A program made the translations under genes and the position numbers. The notes beneath the pieces are model-generated. The model was not told the DNA's origin and did no database searches. It worked only from the letters and a program-made list of their open reading frames with translations. DNA of 64,000 nucleotides from Haemophilus sp. (GTDB lineage Bacteria > Pseudomonadota > Gammaproteobacteria > Enterobacterales > Pasteurellaceae): contig JAHZCD010000007.1 of the NCBI GenBank assembly GCA_019423025.1, positions 51,095 to 115,094 on the forward strand, read 5' to 3'. Numbering within the stretch: position 1 is the first letter of the stretch; each line of letters starts with the position of its first letter. Shown here piece by piece: positions 28,295-41,469 of the stretch.

Positions 28295-28320
28295 AAGGCA
28301 AGCTATTAGCTTGCCTTCTC
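28295..28320. terminator. Bidirectional terminator (small protein / pnuC)
   Basis: AAGGCAAGCT-ATT-AGCTTGCCTT-like stem, about ten base pairs, with T-runs on both strands. Confidence 0.82.
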
Positions 28321-28344
28321 TATTATTAATAATTTTGTCCTAAC

Positions 28345-29022
28345 TCACCCTAATTTTGATAGTTTCGTCCAGTTGTAATAACCATATAATGAGTTAAGTA
28401 AGTAAGCACTATACATTAAATACATCGCTGGCTGCCCTTGCCAAAGCAAAATGGAAAGCACATTTAAGACAATCCATAATAACCATTGCTCACGATAACG
28501 CAAAATCATCAATAATTGCGCCGCTACAGTGATAATTGTGGTTAAACCATCTAGCGTTGTAGAACTCCCACCCGCTGCTTTTAGAGCCTGTACAAAACAA
28601 AGAGTACCAATCGCAACACTCACAAGCAAAATTGCCCAACCTTTTGGCGTCAAGGCTTTGGCAATCACACTTTCACCACCATCATCGTTTTGCATGTTTT
28701 GTTTCCACATGAAATACCCGATAAATTGTGATGGGATATATACATAGAGCGCAGTATTCATTTCACCAAGAAAATTGCTTCCCCAGGAGACATAAAAATA
28801 CGTGTAAGCAAAAATAAGCCCAAAGAAATAGTTACTAATTTTTCCTTTACTCACAAATACTACACAGAGAATACCTGCAATCCCCGAAATCATGCCTAAT
28901 GCGCTATCCGGCATAAGAACATAAGCAATAATTTGTGCTGCAAGGAAAATAACTACCCATGCCACTTCAAAAGGCTTCCAACCTGATAAAAATTCTTCTT
29001 TAAGTCGTTCTGTCCAATTCAT
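28345..29022 (-). CDS. pnuC: Nicotinamide riboside transporter PnuC
   Basis: Imports nicotinamide riboside, the usable form of V factor for Haemophilus species that cannot make NAD from aspartate. 225 residues with about seven membrane segments. The core motifs WGSNFLGEMNTALYVYIPSQFIGYFMW and LDGLTTIITVAAQLLMILRYREQWLLWIVLNVLSILLW match PnuC. AGGAGTG precedes the start at 29022; the frame extends 11 codons upstream without a site. A perfect CRP-type site lies upstream. Confidence 0.95.
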   Translation of the reverse strand: MNWTERLKEEFLSGWKPFEVAWVVIFLAAQIIAYVLMPDSALGMISGIAGILCVVFVSKGKISNYFFGLIFAYTYFYVSWGSNFLGEMNTALYVYIPSQFIGYFMWKQNMQNDDGGESVIAKALTPKGWAILLVSVAIGTLCFVQALKAAGGSSTTLDGLTTIITVAAQLLMILRYREQWLLWIVLNVLSILLWQGQPAMYLMYSAYLLNSLYGYYNWTKLSKLG

Positions 29023-29061
29023 GGAACACTCCTGTTTTATGAAAAAGTATGTCATTTTTAC

Positions 29062-29070
29062 ACCGCACTT
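29062..29070 (-). repeat. DNA uptake signal core in the pnuC leader
   Basis: ACCGCACTT with a T-run, between the predicted pnuC promoter and its start codon. Confidence 0.85.
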
Positions 29071-29108
29071 TTTTAAAGTAAAGCTTAGGTAACATTTAAT
29101 TTAATTAT

Positions 29109-29124
29109 TGTGAGAAAAATCACA
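29109..29124. promoter_or_regulatory. CRP site between pnuC and rapA
   Basis: TGTGA-N6-TCACA, a perfect CRP consensus. For pnuC, a -10 candidate TAAGCT (29087-29082, minus) would put the start near 29075 and the site at about -41.5. For rapA the site would be about 100 bases before the ATG, so pnuC is the more likely target. Confidence 0.72.
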
Positions 29125-29221
29125 CTTTATTTTTCATGCTTTTACTCGCCTGTACCTTGCATTCCCTTATAATCAGACTACAATATCGCCCCATTTTAAG
29201 AGATTCATTAAGAGGAAGATG

Positions 29222-31984
29222 ATGTCATTTGCAATCGGTCAACGTTGGATTAGCGAAACAGAAAATAGCCTCGGATTAGGGATGATTACCGCCTTAGATT
29301 TCCGCTCGGTTACCCTTCACTTTCCTGCCACAGATGAAACCCGAATTTATGCGGTGACACAAGCGCCATTAACCCGAATTGCATTGAATAAAGGGGAACA
29401 ACTTCATCACCAAACAGGTTGGCAAGGTGAGGTCCTCGATGTTCAAGAAATGAATGGTCTCTTATTTTATTTAGTCAAAAATGCGCAAGGCGAAGACATT
29501 ATCGTCAATGAAAAAGAACTTTCTCCGATAATTTCTTTTAGCCAAGCAAAAGATCGCCTCTTTTCATCACAGATTGATCGTAGTGAACATTTTGCGTTGC
29601 GCTATCAAACCCTTCTGCATCAACAAGCTCAATTTCAATCGCCTTTGCGAGGCTTACGAGGTAATCGTGCGGGTTTAATTCCTCACCAGCTTCATATTGC
29701 GCAAGAAGTGGGAAATCGTATCAATCCTCGCGCGCTCTTAGCGGATGAAGTGGGGTTAGGTAAAACCATTGAAGCAGGGATGATTTTGCAGAACCAGCTT
29801 TTTGCTGAAAAAGTACAACGTGTGTTAATTATTGTACCGGAAACCTTGCAACATCAATGGCTTGTGGAAATGCTACGTCGTTTTAATCTACATTTTTCAT
29901 TATTTGATGAAGAACGTTGTGAAGATTTTGCCGAACAAGCCATCAATCCATTTAGCACGGAAAGCTTAATTATATGTGCATTAGATTGGTTGAAAGCTCA
30001 TCCTCATCGCGTACAACAAGCCATTGAAGCTGAATTTGACTGTTTAATTGTCGATGAAGCGCATCACTTGGCTTGGTCTGAAAATGCACCAAGTACCGCT
30101 TATTTATTGGTGGAACAATTAGCCAACGCTATTCCGTCCGTTTTATTACTCACCGCAACGCCTGAACAACTGGGTCTAGAAAGCCATTTTGCACGCTTAC
30201 GCTTGCTTGATCCTGAGCGTTTTTATGATTACCAAGCGTTCTTGAAGGAACAGGAAAATTATCAACCTGTTGCGAATGCCGTGCAATCTTTACTCTCAGA
30301 GAAGCCGCTAAGTGCGGTCGAAAAAAATCATATTTCTGATTTACTTCATGAGCAGGATGTCGAACCATTATTTAAAGCCTTAGCCTGTCATAATGACGAC
30401 GAAAAGCAAGCGGCACGACAAGAACTCATTCAAAATCTCATCGACCGACATGGCACAAGCCGTATTTTATTTCGCAATACACGCCAAGGGGTGAAAGGCT
30501 TCCCGCATCGGGTTTACCATCAAATAACGATTGATGCGGCTGAAGTAGACGAAAAAATTCATTGGTTAATTGATTTTTTAAAATCACACCGAAATGAAAA
30601 AATCTTAGTCATTTGTAAAACAGCACAAACGGCAATTCAACTTGAGCAAATTTTACGAGAAAAAGAAGCCATTCGCAGTGCCGTTTTCCATGAAAGAATG
30701 TCGATTATTGAACGAGATCGCGCGGCGGCTTATTTTGCCGATACCGATAATGGCGCACAAGTTTTACTGAGTTCTAGCATTGGTTCTGAAGGTCGAAACT
30801 TCCAATTTGCTTGTCATCTTGTACTCTTCGATTTACCAGAAAATCCTGACTTAGTTGAGCAATGTATTGGGCGTTTAGATCGTATCGGACAAACGCGAGA
30901 TGTACAAATTTATGTACCTTGCCTCTCAAACTCTGCGCAGCAAGATTTAGCTCGTTGGTATCATGAAGGTTTAAATGCCTTTGAACAAACTTGCCCTATT
31001 GGCATGGCATTGTTTGAACAATATGAATCGTTACTAAAAGTGCGGTCAGAAAACAAAGAAAATTTTGAACAACTTATTCTCCAAACGCAAAAACAAGCAA
31101 AAGCATTGCGCTTAGCCTTAGAGAAAGGCCGTGATCGTTTGTTAGAATTAAATTCTAATGGTGGAGAAAAGGCACAACGACTTGCGTCAGAAATTGCTCA
31201 AACAGATAATTCGCCACAATTAGTCGATTTTGCACTGAATTTATTTGATATTATTGGTGTAGAACAAGATGATTTAGGTGAAAACAGCATTGTTATCACA
31301 CCAACGGGCACCATGCTTGTTCCTGATTTTCCTGGATTAAAAGAAGAAGGTGTTACAGTAACTTTTGACCGACAACTTGCTCTTGCTCGTGAGGAATTAG
31401 AATTTCTTACTTGGGATCATCCAATGATACGCCAAGGCATTGATTTAATCGCTTCTGGTGACATTGGCAAAACATCGATGGCATTATTAATCAATAAACA
31501 GCTGCCTGCTGGCACGCTGTTGGTTGAATTGATTTATATGATTGAAAGCCAATCACCAAAAGGTTTGCAACTGAATCGTTTTCTTCCGCCTACACCTGTT
31601 CGCTTATTGCTGGATAGCAAAGGAAACGATCTCGCCGGACAAGTTAATTTTGATACATTGCAAAATAAACTTAAGCCGCTAGGTAAAGACATTACGAATA
31701 AAATGGTCAAAATGGCTCGTCCAAATATTGAGCAATTAATAAAAATAGGCGATCACAAAATGACTGAAATCGCACAAGCTCAAATTCAAGAAGCCAGCAA
31801 ATTAGCCGATCAAATATTGAGCACAGAGCTCAATCGACTTATAGCCTTGAAAGCAGTAAATAAAAATATTCGTCAGGCAGAAATTGATGTATTAGAAAAA
31901 CAACGCATGCTTTCTCTGGAAGAGTTAAGTAAAGCAAGCTGGCGATTAGATAGCCTTCGGGTAATAGTGACAAACAAGGAATAA
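29222..31984 (+). CDS. rapA: RNA polymerase-associated SWI2/SNF2 ATPase RapA
   Basis: Recycles RNA polymerase after transcription. About 920 residues: an N-terminal Tudor-like region ([20 protein letters not shown]), helicase motif [13 protein letters not shown], motif [16 protein letters not shown], and the second lobe [40 protein letters not shown]. Two consecutive ATGs begin the gene; the second (29222) is better spaced from AGAGG. Slightly shorter than E. coli RapA (968). rluA follows one base later, as in E. coli. Confidence 0.95.
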   Translation: MSFAIGQRWISETENSLGLGMITALDFRSVTLHFPATDETRIYAVTQAPLTRIALNKGEQLHHQTGWQGEVLDVQEMNGLLFYLVKNAQGEDIIVNEKELSPIISFSQAKDRLFSSQIDRSEHFALRYQTLLHQQAQFQSPLRGLRGNRAGLIPHQLHIAQEVGNRINPRALLADEVGLGKTIEAGMILQNQLFAEKVQRVLIIVPETLQHQWLVEMLRRFNLHFSLFDEERCEDFAEQAINPFSTESLIICALDWLKAHPHRVQQAIEAEFDCLIVDEAHHLAWSENAPSTAYLLVEQLANAIPSVLLLTATPEQLGLESHFARLRLLDPERFYDYQAFLKEQENYQPVANAVQSLLSEKPLSAVEKNHISDLLHEQDVEPLFKALACHNDDEKQAARQELIQNLIDRHGTSRILFRNTRQGVKGFPHRVYHQITIDAAEVDEKIHWLIDFLKSHRNEKILVICKTAQTAIQLEQILREKEAIRSAVFHERMSIIERDRAAAYFADTDNGAQVLLSSSIGSEGRNFQFACHLVLFDLPENPDLVEQCIGRLDRIGQTRDVQIYVPCLSNSAQQDLARWYHEGLNAFEQTCPIGMALFEQYESLLKVRSENKENFEQLILQTQKQAKALRLALEKGRDRLLELNSNGGEKAQRLASEIAQTDNSPQLVDFALNLFDIIGVEQDDLGENSIVITPTGTMLVPDFPGLKEEGVTVTFDRQLALAREELEFLTWDHPMIRQGIDLIASGDIGKTSMALLINKQLPAGTLLVELIYMIESQSPKGLQLNRFLPPTPVRLLLDSKGNDLAGQVNFDTLQNKLKPLGKDITNKMVKMARPNIEQLIKIGDHKMTEIAQAQIQEASKLADQILSTELNRLIALKAVNKNIRQAEIDVLEKQRMLSLEELSKASWRLDSLRVIVTNKE

Positions 31985-31985
31985 T

Positions 31986-32645
31986 ATGGCACTTATTGAA
32001 TACCATCCCCCTTTAGAACCGTATTTAGATATTATCTATCAAGATAATCATATCTGCGTGGTAAATAAACCAAGCGGTTTACTTTCAGTTCCTGGCAATC
32101 AACCTGAATACTACGATAGTGCAATGAGTCGGGTAAAAGAGAAATTTGGATTTTGTGAACCTGCACACCGTTTAGATATGGCCACAAGTGGGATTATTCT
32201 TTTTGCATTAAGTAAAGCGGCAGATAAAGAGTTGAAACGTCAATTCCGTGAACGTGAGCCAAAGAAATATTATCAAGCTTTAGTATGGGGACACTTAGAA
32301 CGAGATAGTGGGGAAATAAATCTTCCAATGATTTGCGATTGGGAAAATCGCCCTCGTCAACGCATCGATTTTGTATTTGGCAAAAGAGCGGTCACTTTTT
32401 ATGAAGTTTTAGAACGATTACCGACTAACTGTACTCGAGTGAAACTGACTCCAATCACAGGACGTTCGCATCAACTTCGTTTACATACGCTTGCGCTTGG
32501 ACATCCCATTTTAGGGGACAAGTTTTATTCTCACCCACAAGCTAAATCAATGTCACCTCGCTTATGCTTACACGCAGAAGAACTTACGATTACGCACCCT
32601 ATCACAGGTGAAAAAATGACATTCAGAGCTAAAGCTGAATTTTAG
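31986..32645 (+). CDS. rluA: Dual-specificity pseudouridine synthase RluA
   Basis: Makes pseudouridine 746 in 23S rRNA and 32 in several tRNAs. 219 residues with the RluA-type catalytic motif PAHRLDMATSGIILFAL (catalytic Asp about 64) and the LTPITGRSHQLRLH motif. It begins one base after the rapA stop, so is translationally coupled. Confidence 0.95.
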   Translation: MALIEYHPPLEPYLDIIYQDNHICVVNKPSGLLSVPGNQPEYYDSAMSRVKEKFGFCEPAHRLDMATSGIILFALSKAADKELKRQFREREPKKYYQALVWGHLERDSGEINLPMICDWENRPRQRIDFVFGKRAVTFYEVLERLPTNCTRVKLTPITGRSHQLRLHTLALGHPILGDKFYSHPQAKSMSPRLCLHAEELTITHPITGEKMTFRAKAEF

Positions 32646-32659
32646 GAAAACGAGATATA

Positions 32660-32690
32660 AAAAAGGCTCACATCAGTGAGCCTTTTTATT
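32660..32690. terminator. Bidirectional terminator rluA / rplQ
   Basis: AAAAAGGCTCAC (32660-32671) pairs with GTGAGCCTTTTT (32676-32687), T-run after it; the minus-strand reading also ends in T, so it closes both rluA and the alpha operon. Confidence 0.9.
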
Positions 32691-32703
32691 TTATAACAAA
32701 TTA

Positions 32704-33111
<408 letters not shown>

Positions 33112-33127
33112 TTAACCTATGACCAAA

Positions 33128-34117
33128 CTAGTCTTCAGCAATACTTGCTGGTGGCCAATTCTCAAGGCGCATACCAAGTGACAAGCCACGTGAAGCGAGA
33201 ACGTCTTTAATTTCAGTAAGAGATTTCTTACCAAGATTAGGCGTTTTTAATAACTCAACTTCTGTACGTTGTACTAAGTCACCGATATAGTGAATTGTTT
33301 CTGCTTTCAAACAGTTAGCAGAACGAACTGTCAACTCTAAGTCATCAACAGGACGTAATAAAATCGGATCAAATTCCGGTTTTTCTTCCTTGACTTCAGG
33401 TTGACGAACATCACGCAAATCAACGAATGCATCGAGTTGCTCTGCTAAAATTGTTGCTGCACGACGAATTGCTTCTTCCGGATCAATAGTCCCGTTAGTT
33501 TCTAACTCGATAACTAGTTTATCTAAGTCAGTACGTTGTTCAACACGTGCTGCTTCAACATTGTAAGCAATACGGTCAACCGGGCTATAACAAGCGTCTA
33601 CTAATAAACGACCGATTGGACGATCTTCATTTTGTGAATGAGTACGAGCAGATGCAGGTACATAACCTCTACCACGTTGAACACGAATACGCATATTAAT
33701 AGATGCGTTTTCGTCTGTTAAGTGACAGATTACATGTGATGGATTAACAATCTCAACATCACCATCGTGGGTGATATCTGCTGCAACAACAGGGCCAATT
33801 CCAGATTTATTTAATGTCAGAATAACATCATCTTTATTCTGTACTTTAACCGCTAGACCTTTAAGGTTTAAAAGAACTTCAAGAATATCTTCCTGAACAC
33901 CTTCTTTACTACTATATTCATGCAATACGCCATCAATTTCTACTTCAGTTACAGCACAACCTGGCATTGAAGACAGAAGGATACGACGTAATGCATTCCC
34001 TAGAGTATGACCAAAGCCACGCTCTAACGGTTCTAAGATCACCTTAGCATGAGTAGAGCTAAATTGCTCGATATCTACTAAGCGTGGTTTTAAAAATTCT
34101 GTAACAGAACCCTGCAT
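33128..34117 (-). CDS. rpoA: RNA polymerase alpha subunit
   Basis: 329 residues. The N-terminal assembly domain (about 1-235) contains [26 protein letters not shown] and the C-terminal domain (about 250-329) contains the DNA/CRP-contact region [40 protein letters not shown]. The 265-type Arg-bearing surface is conserved, consistent with the CRP-dependent promoters proposed elsewhere in this window. Confidence 0.98.
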   Translation of the reverse strand: MQGSVTEFLKPRLVDIEQFSSTHAKVILEPLERGFGHTLGNALRRILLSSMPGCAVTEVEIDGVLHEYSSKEGVQEDILEVLLNLKGLAVKVQNKDDVILTLNKSGIGPVVAADITHDGDVEIVNPSHVICHLTDENASINMRIRVQRGRGYVPASARTHSQNEDRPIGRLLVDACYSPVDRIAYNVEAARVEQRTDLDKLVIELETNGTIDPEEAIRRAATILAEQLDAFVDLRDVRQPEVKEEKPEFDPILLRPVDDLELTVRSANCLKAETIHYIGDLVQRTEVELLKTPNLGKKSLTEIKDVLASRGLSLGMRLENWPPASIAED

Positions 34118-34148
34118 TTTATCCTCTCTTTGCTTTTAAGCTTAACTA

Positions 34149-34769
34149 TTATTTAGAGTAAAGCTCAACGATCAGATGTTCGTTAATGTCTGCTGATAAA
34201 TCAGAACGTTCAGGAACACGTTTGAACACACCTTCCATTTTCGCAGAATCAACTTCTAACCAAGTTGGTTTTTCTCTTTGTTCTGCTAATTCTAATGATG
34301 CTTTAATACGTGCTTGTTTTTTAGATTTCTCACGAACAGCAACGACATCATTTACAGAAACTTGGAAAGATGGGATATTTACAACACGACCATTTACGAC
34401 AATCGCTTTGTGGCTCACTAATTGACGAGCTTCTGCGCGAGTTGCAGCAAATCCCATGCGATAAACAACGTTATCCAATCTACCTTCTAATAATACTAGT
34501 AAGTTTTCACCAGTATTACCTTTTAAACGGTTTGCTTCTTTATAGTAGTTACGGAATTGACGCTCTAAAATACCATAGATACGACGAACTTTTTGTTTTT
34601 CACGTAATTGACTACCATAGTCAGACAAACGCGGTTTACGAGCACCGTGTTGACCTGGTGCTGTATCAATTTTACATTTTGAATCAATCGCACGCACACC
34701 TGATTTAAGGAATAAATCAGTGCCTTCACGACGGCTGAGCTTGAGTTTAGGGCCCAAATATCTTGCCAT
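34149..34769 (-). CDS. rpsD: 30S ribosomal protein S4
   Basis: 206 residues, [19 protein letters not shown], with an S4 RNA-binding domain ([30 protein letters not shown]). It nucleates 30S assembly and in enterobacteria represses the alpha operon by binding the rpsM leader; a matching leader is present at about 35545-35645. Confidence 0.98.
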   Translation of the reverse strand: MARYLGPKLKLSRREGTDLFLKSGVRAIDSKCKIDTAPGQHGARKPRLSDYGSQLREKQKVRRIYGILERQFRNYYKEANRLKGNTGENLLVLLEGRLDNVVYRMGFAATRAEARQLVSHKAIVVNGRVVNIPSFQVSVNDVVAVREKSKKQARIKASLELAEQREKPTWLEVDSAKMEGVFKRVPERSDLSADINEHLIVELYSK

Positions 34770-34798
34770 TTTCTTTCTCCAACTATCCTATTACGCCA

Positions 34799-35191
<393 letters not shown>

Positions 35192-35204
35192 TTATTTACC
35201 CCGA

Positions 35205-35561
35205 CTATTTTTTGATCGGCTTACGTGGACCCTTACGGGTACGCGCATTAGTTTTAGTACGTTGACCACGTACCGGTAAACTACGACGATGACGTAAACC
35301 ACGGTAACAACCTAAGTCTAAAAGACGTTTGATGTTTAGTGTTACTTCACGACGTAAGTCACCTTCAACGGTAAATTTACCAACTTCGTCACGCAGTTTG
35401 TCAATCTGCTCTTCAGACAATTCGCTGATCTTAACATCTTCAGCAATACCCGCCGCAGCACAAATGCTTTTAGAACGAGTTTTACCGATACCGTAAATTG
35501 CAGTTAAAGCGATTACAGCGTGTTTGTGATCAGGAATGTTAATGCCTGCAATACGGGCCAC
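35205..35561 (-). CDS. rpsM: 30S ribosomal protein S13
   Basis: 118 residues, [20 protein letters not shown], ending in the basic tail [20 protein letters not shown]. The start codon is GTG, within the predicted S4-binding leader, as in E. coli where the GUG start forms part of the repressor-bound pseudoknot. First gene of the alpha operon. Confidence 0.98.
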   Translation of the reverse strand: MARIAGINIPDHKHAVIALTAIYGIGKTRSKSICAAAGIAEDVKISELSEEQIDKLRDEVGKFTVEGDLRREVTLNIKRLLDLGCYRGLRHRRSLPVRGQRTKTNARTRKGPRKPIKK

Positions 35562-35645
35562 TATGCACTCCTATTATTTTAACTAATTTGGTATTCTGAT
35601 CTTGAAAAGCCCGTTTTCAGGATACTCAAACAGAATACCAAGGAC
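35545..35645 (-). promoter_or_regulatory. Alpha operon leader, S4-responsive pseudoknot (Alpha_RBS-like)
   Basis: The RNA strand has an outer 9-bp stem (GGTATTCTG, complement of 35631-35639, with CAGAATACC, complement of 35590-35598), enclosing TTTGAGTATCC and the hairpin TGAAAA-CGGGC-TTTTCA. It then continues through TAGGAGTGCATAG to the GTG start. The internal stretch is nearly identical to the E. coli alpha leader as I recall it, which S4 binds to trap the 30S subunit. Confidence 0.85.
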
Positions 35646-35660
35646 ATAAATGAGTTGAGT

Positions 35661-35689
35661 AGTATAACTACTCAACCGGTTCTTTGCAA
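35661..35689 (-). promoter_or_regulatory. Candidate alpha operon promoter
   Basis: TTGCAA (35689-35684) is 17 bases from TATACT (35666-35661) on the minus strand. The -10 is the centre of a 10-bp perfect inverted repeat, GTTGAGTAGT / ACTACTCAAC (35654-35676), so a start near 35654 would lie at its edge. Confidence 0.65.
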
Positions 35690-35702
35690 GAAGAAATGTT
35701 AA

Positions 35703-35816
35703 TTAACCTTGACGTTGTTTATGTTTAGGGTCGCTGCATAATACACGAACAACACCTTCACGCTTAACAATTTTACAGTTACGACACATCTTCTTAACGG
35801 AAGCACGAACTTTCAT
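35703..35816 (-). CDS. rpmJ: 50S ribosomal protein L36
   Basis: 37 residues, [20 protein letters not shown] ... [11 protein letters not shown]. It has the zinc-binding ligands CxxC ... C ... H (Cys11, Cys14, Cys27, His32), so it is the zinc-containing L36 form. Last gene of the spc operon, 28 bases after secY; too short for simple ORF cut-offs. Confidence 0.97.
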
Positions 35817-35844
35817 TGCTTATCCTTTTTACTTAAATGAACAA

Positions 35845-37170
35845 TTACTGTCCAAAACCTTTAAGGTTTGCTTTTTTTAACGCAGATTCATATTGAGACG
35901 ACATTAAGTGACTCTGAACTTGCACGATAAAATCCATAATTACAACAACAACGATTAATAAGGAAGTACCACCGAAGTAGAATTTAACATCCCATGCTGA
36001 TGTCATAATATAAGGGACTAAACATACGAACGTTACATAAAGACCGCCAATTAATGTTAAACGAGTCATTACTTTATCAATGTAACGTGATGTTTGTTCA
36101 CCTGGTCTAATTCCTGGGATAAATGCACCAGATTTTTTTAGATTATCTGCTGTATCACGTGGATTATATTGCATCGCAGTATAGAAGAAACTGAAGAAAA
36201 TAATCGCTACCGCATAAACAAGAAGATATAAAGGTTGTCCAGGATTCAACAACATTGATAAGTCATTTAACCACTCAAACTTATCATTTTGACCAAACCA
36301 TTGTGTCAATGTAGCTGGGAATAAAATAATGCTTGAAGCAAAAATTGCTGGCATTACGTTTGCCATATTAACTTTTAATGGTAAGTGAGTTGAATGACCA
36401 CCTAAAATTTGACGTCCTTGTTGACGCTTAGCATATTCAACACGAATTCTACGTTGTCCACGTTCTACGAAGACAACAAAATAAGTTACTGCAAAAACAA
36501 TAGCAGCGATTAGTAGAAGAACTAAAGGATGCATTTGTCCTTGACGAGCTTGCTCAACTGTTTCGATGATTGCATGCGGCAATCCTGCAACAATACCACC
36601 AAAAACAAGAATTGAGATACCGTTACCAATACCTCTTTCAGTAATTTGCTCACCTAACCACATTAAGAACATGGTTCCGGTTACAAGACTCACTACTGCA
36701 GTGAAGTAAAAAGTAAAACCGATATTTGGCACTAACTGTGGCAACATATTCGGTAAACCGGTAGAAATTGCGATAGCTTGGATAGTAGCAAAAACCACCG
36801 TTGCATAACGAGTATACTTGGTGATTTTTCTTTGTCCTGCTGCACCTTCTTTTTTCAATTCTGCTAAAGCAGGTGAAACCGTAGCAAGCAATTGCATCAC
36901 AATAGATGCCGAGATATACGGCATAATACCTAATGCTAAAATTGATGCTCGGCTCAATGCACCACCAGAGAACATGTTTAACATATCAATGATGGTGCCT
37001 TTTTGTTGTTCAACTAATTGAGCTAGCACGGCGGCATCAATACCAGGAAGCGGAATAAAAGAACCAATACGATAAACGATAAGTGCACCTAATACAAAAA
37101 GCAATCTGCTTTTTAGTTCACCAGTACCACTATTAGTACTTCTGCTTTGATAACCTGGTTGTTTAGCCAT
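35845..37170 (-). CDS. secY: Sec translocon channel subunit SecY
   Basis: 441 residues, ten membrane segments, core of the SecYEG protein-export channel. Recognisable motifs: [17 protein letters not shown], the plug region [27 protein letters not shown], and the cytosolic loop [15 protein letters not shown]. It sits after rplO, its usual place in the spc operon. Confidence 0.98.
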   Translation of the reverse strand: MAKQPGYQSRSTNSGTGELKSRLLFVLGALIVYRIGSFIPLPGIDAAVLAQLVEQQKGTIIDMLNMFSGGALSRASILALGIMPYISASIVMQLLATVSPALAELKKEGAAGQRKITKYTRYATVVFATIQAIAISTGLPNMLPQLVPNIGFTFYFTAVVSLVTGTMFLMWLGEQITERGIGNGISILVFGGIVAGLPHAIIETVEQARQGQMHPLVLLLIAAIVFAVTYFVVFVERGQRRIRVEYAKRQQGRQILGGHSTHLPLKVNMANVMPAIFASSIILFPATLTQWFGQNDKFEWLNDLSMLLNPGQPLYLLVYAVAIIFFSFFYTAMQYNPRDTADNLKKSGAFIPGIRPGEQTSRYIDKVMTRLTLIGGLYVTFVCLVPYIMTSAWDVKFYFGGTSLLIVVVVIMDFIVQVQSHLMSSQYESALKKANLKGFGQ

Positions 37171-37177
37171 TTGCTAA

Positions 37178-37612
37178 TTATTCCTCAACTGAACCGCCAG
37201 CAGCTTCGATTGCTGCTTTTGCACCTTTAGTTACACGTAAACCACGAACAGTAACTGCAGATTTCACTTCACCGGCTAAGATAACTTTAGCGAATTGAAT
37301 ATCTTTAGTTAAAATGTTTGCAGCTTTTAATGCTTCTAAAGTGACAACATTCCCTTCAACTTTTGTTAATTCGTTTAAACGAACTTCAGCAGTTACTGCT
37401 GATTTCATTGAAGTGAAACCAAATTTTGGTAAACGACGGTATAATGGCATTTGGCCACCCTCGAAACCACGACGAACACCGCCGCCAGTACGAGATTTTT
37501 GACCTTTATGACCACGACCACCAGTTTTTCCTAAACCTGAACCAATACCACGACCAAGGCGTTTTGCGCTGTGCTTAGCACCTTCAGCCGGAGATAGAGT
37601 ATTTAAACGCAT
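37178..37612 (-). CDS. rplO: 50S ribosomal protein L15
   Basis: 144 residues, [45 protein letters not shown] Gly/Arg/Lys-rich start that threads into 23S rRNA. Three bases after rpmD. Confidence 0.98.
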   Translation of the reverse strand: MRLNTLSPAEGAKHSAKRLGRGIGSGLGKTGGRGHKGQKSRTGGGVRRGFEGGQMPLYRRLPKFGFTSMKSAVTAEVRLNELTKVEGNVVTLEALKAANILTKDIQFAKVILAGEVKSAVTVRGLRVTKGAKAAIEAAGGSVEE

Positions 37613-37615
37613 CTC

Positions 37616-37795
37616 TTACTCCTCCACTTTAACCATGTATGAAACTTGGTTAATCATACCACGTACTGCCGGAGTATCGATTAACTCAACAGTATGGTGC
37701 ATATGGCGAAGACCAAGACCACGCAAGGTAGCTTTGTGCTTCGGTAAACGAGCAATTGAGCTACGAACTTGAGTTACTTTAATAGTTTTAGCCAT
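37616..37795 (-). CDS. rpmD: 50S ribosomal protein L30
   Basis: 59 residues, [21 protein letters not shown] ... [13 protein letters not shown]. The start at 37795 (MAK) matches the family; an ATG two codons earlier is also in frame. It follows rpsE closely. Confidence 0.97.
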
Positions 37796-37801
37796 TATCA
37801 A

Positions 37802-38308
<507 letters not shown>

Positions 38309-38316
38309 TTACCTCA

Positions 38317-38670
38317 TTAGAACTGTAGACCAGCTTCACGTGCAGCGTCCGCTAAAGTTTGGACACGACCATGATATTTAAAACCGGAACGGTCAAAAGC
38401 AACGTCTTTAACGCCTTTTGCTAATGCGCGCTCAGCAACAAGTTTACCTACTACTGCTGCGGCATCTTTATTACCGGTATATTTAACTTGCTCACGAATT
38501 GCTTTTTCAACAGTTGAAGCAGCGGCAAGCACTTCTGAACCGTTTGGTGCAATAACTTGTGCGTAGATATGACGCGGAGTACGGTGAATAACTAGACGAG
38601 TTACACCTTGCTCTCTCATCATATGACGTGCACGAGCTGCACGACGGATACGAGCTGATTTCTTATCCAT
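38317..38670 (-). CDS. rplR: 50S ribosomal protein L18
   Basis: 117 residues, binds 5S r[23 protein letters not shown] and the C-terminal [26 protein letters not shown] are diagnostic. Confidence 0.98.
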   Translation of the reverse strand: MDKKSARIRRAARARHMMREQGVTRLVIHRTPRHIYAQVIAPNGSEVLAAASTVEKAIREQVKYTGNKDAAAVVGKLVAERALAKGVKDVAFDRSGFKYHGRVQTLADAAREAGLQF

Positions 38671-38683
38671 AGTGTTACCTTAA

Positions 38684-39217
38684 TTATTTCTTCTTAGCCT
38701 CTTTCATACGTACTACTTCATCAGAGTAACGTACACCTTTACCTTTATAAGGTTCAGGACGGCGATAAGCACGAATATCTGCTGCAACTTGACCAATTAA
38801 CTGCTTGTCAGCACCTTTTAAAACGATTTCCGTTTGTGAAGGGCATTCAGCAGTAATACCTGCTGGTAAAGTGTGCTCCACAGGGTGAGAGAAACCTAAG
38901 CTTAATGCAACTACGTTGCCTTTAACTTGAGCTCTGTAACCAACACCCACTAATTGTAATTTCTTAGTGAAGCCTTCAGTAACACCGATAACCATTGCAT
39001 TAACTAATGCACGAGCTGTACCCGATTGAGCATTCGCTTCAACAAAACCTTCACGTGGAGTGAAAGTAAATTGACCATTATCTTGTTTAACTTCAACTGA
39101 GTGATGAATTGTGCGAGATAACTCGCCATTTTTTCCTTTTACTGTTAATAGCTGACCGTCGAGTTTAACTTCAACGCCGGCAGGAATATTAACAGGTGCC
39201 TTTGCAACACGAGACAT
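38684..39217 (-). CDS. rplF: 50S ribosomal protein L6
   Basis: 177 residues, [22 protein letters not shown], with the terminal [24 protein letters not shown]. Two duplicated L6 domains near the factor-binding centre. Confidence 0.98.
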   Translation of the reverse strand: MSRVAKAPVNIPAGVEVKLDGQLLTVKGKNGELSRTIHHSVEVKQDNGQFTFTPREGFVEANAQSGTARALVNAMVIGVTEGFTKKLQLVGVGYRAQVKGNVVALSLGFSHPVEHTLPAGITAECPSQTEIVLKGADKQLIGQVAADIRAYRRPEPYKGKGVRYSDEVVRMKEAKKK

Positions 39218-39232
39218 TTTCCTACCCCTCTA

Positions 39233-39625
39233 TTAAGCTACGTAACAGATGATCTCACCGCCTAAGCCCGCTTGACGAGCTGCACGGTCAGTCATAACAC
39301 CTTTAGATGTAGAAATTACAGCAACACCTAAACCACCCATAACTTTTGGTAATTCGTCTTTACGTTTATAAATACGAAGACCAGGACGGCTTACACGTTG
39401 GATGCTTTCTACAACCGGTTTGCCTTGGAAATATTTTAAAGTAATTTCCAATTCAGGTTTTGCACCTTCTAAAACTTTAACGCTTTCGATATAACCTTCA
39501 GCAGCTAATACGTTGGCAATTGCCACTTTTAGCTTGGAAGAAGGCATATTGATTGCAACTTTGTTCGCAGCTTGACCGTTACGAATACGGGTCAACATAT
39601 CTGCGATTGGATCTTGCATACTCAT
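39233..39625 (-). CDS. rpsH: 30S ribosomal protein S8
   Basis: 130 residues, [22 protein letters not shown], ending [26 protein letters not shown]. In E. coli S8 represses the spc operon at the rplE start; I did not identify that RNA structure here with confidence. Confidence 0.98.
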   Translation of the reverse strand: MSMQDPIADMLTRIRNGQAANKVAINMPSSKLKVAIANVLAAEGYIESVKVLEGAKPELEITLKYFQGKPVVESIQRVSRPGLRIYKRKDELPKVMGGLGVAVISTSKGVMTDRAARQAGLGGEIICYVA

Positions 39626-39661
39626 TGTACTTTTTCTCCGATTCCAAAATAAAGTGGTATA

Positions 39662-40847
<1,186 letters not shown>

Positions 40848-40860
40848 TTCTCACTTCTCC

Positions 40861-41235
<375 letters not shown>

Positions 41236-41276
41236 TTATGCTCCGTTAAGTTAATAATACACCCTTGCGGGACGAA

Positions 41277-41312
41277 CCTATCCATGCCTTATAAAGATAT
41301 ATGGCGGATAGG
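41277..41312 (-). other. Inverted repeat in the spc leader
   Basis: CCTATCC (41277-41283) and GGATAGG (41306-41312) can form a 7-bp stem with a 22-base loop in the 5' leader of the rplN transcript. Role unknown. Confidence 0.45.
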
Positions 41313-41318
41313 TGGCGG

Positions 41319-41347
41319 AGTTTACCAAAATCAAGCTAGAAACGCAA
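41319..41347 (-). promoter_or_regulatory. Candidate spc operon promoter
   Basis: TTGCGT (41347-41342) lies 17 bases from TAAACT (41324-41319) on the minus strand, placing the start near 41312, about 80 bases before the rplN start codon. Confidence 0.55.
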
Positions 41348-41378
41348 TCAAAATTTTATACTTAAGTTAGCGTATTTA

Positions 41379-41387
41379 AAGTGCGGT
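41379..41387 (+). repeat. Lone DNA uptake signal in the ribosomal cluster
   Basis: AAGTGCGGT with the A/T-rich tail, between the S10 operon terminator and the spc promoter. It is the only exact core I found between about 31.0 and 46.7 kb. Confidence 0.85.
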
Positions 41388-41421
41388 CAAATTTTTATGA
41401 CTTTTTAGCAAGTCTTGGAAA

Positions 41422-41459
41422 GAAAAAAGCCAACGGCATAACCATTGGCTTTTATTTTT
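41422..41459 (-). terminator. S10 operon terminator after rpsQ
   Basis: On the minus strand AAAAGCCAA-N-TTGGCTTTTTT forms a strong stem ending in a six-T run, ten bases after the rpsQ stop. It separates the S10 and spc transcription units. Confidence 0.88.
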
Positions 41460-41469
41460 AATTTGTTAA

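Noticed and set aside
41277..41312. Inverted repeat before rplN as a riboswitch
   Set aside because: Only one 7-bp stem with a long loop is visible, without the conserved elements of any riboswitch class I know.
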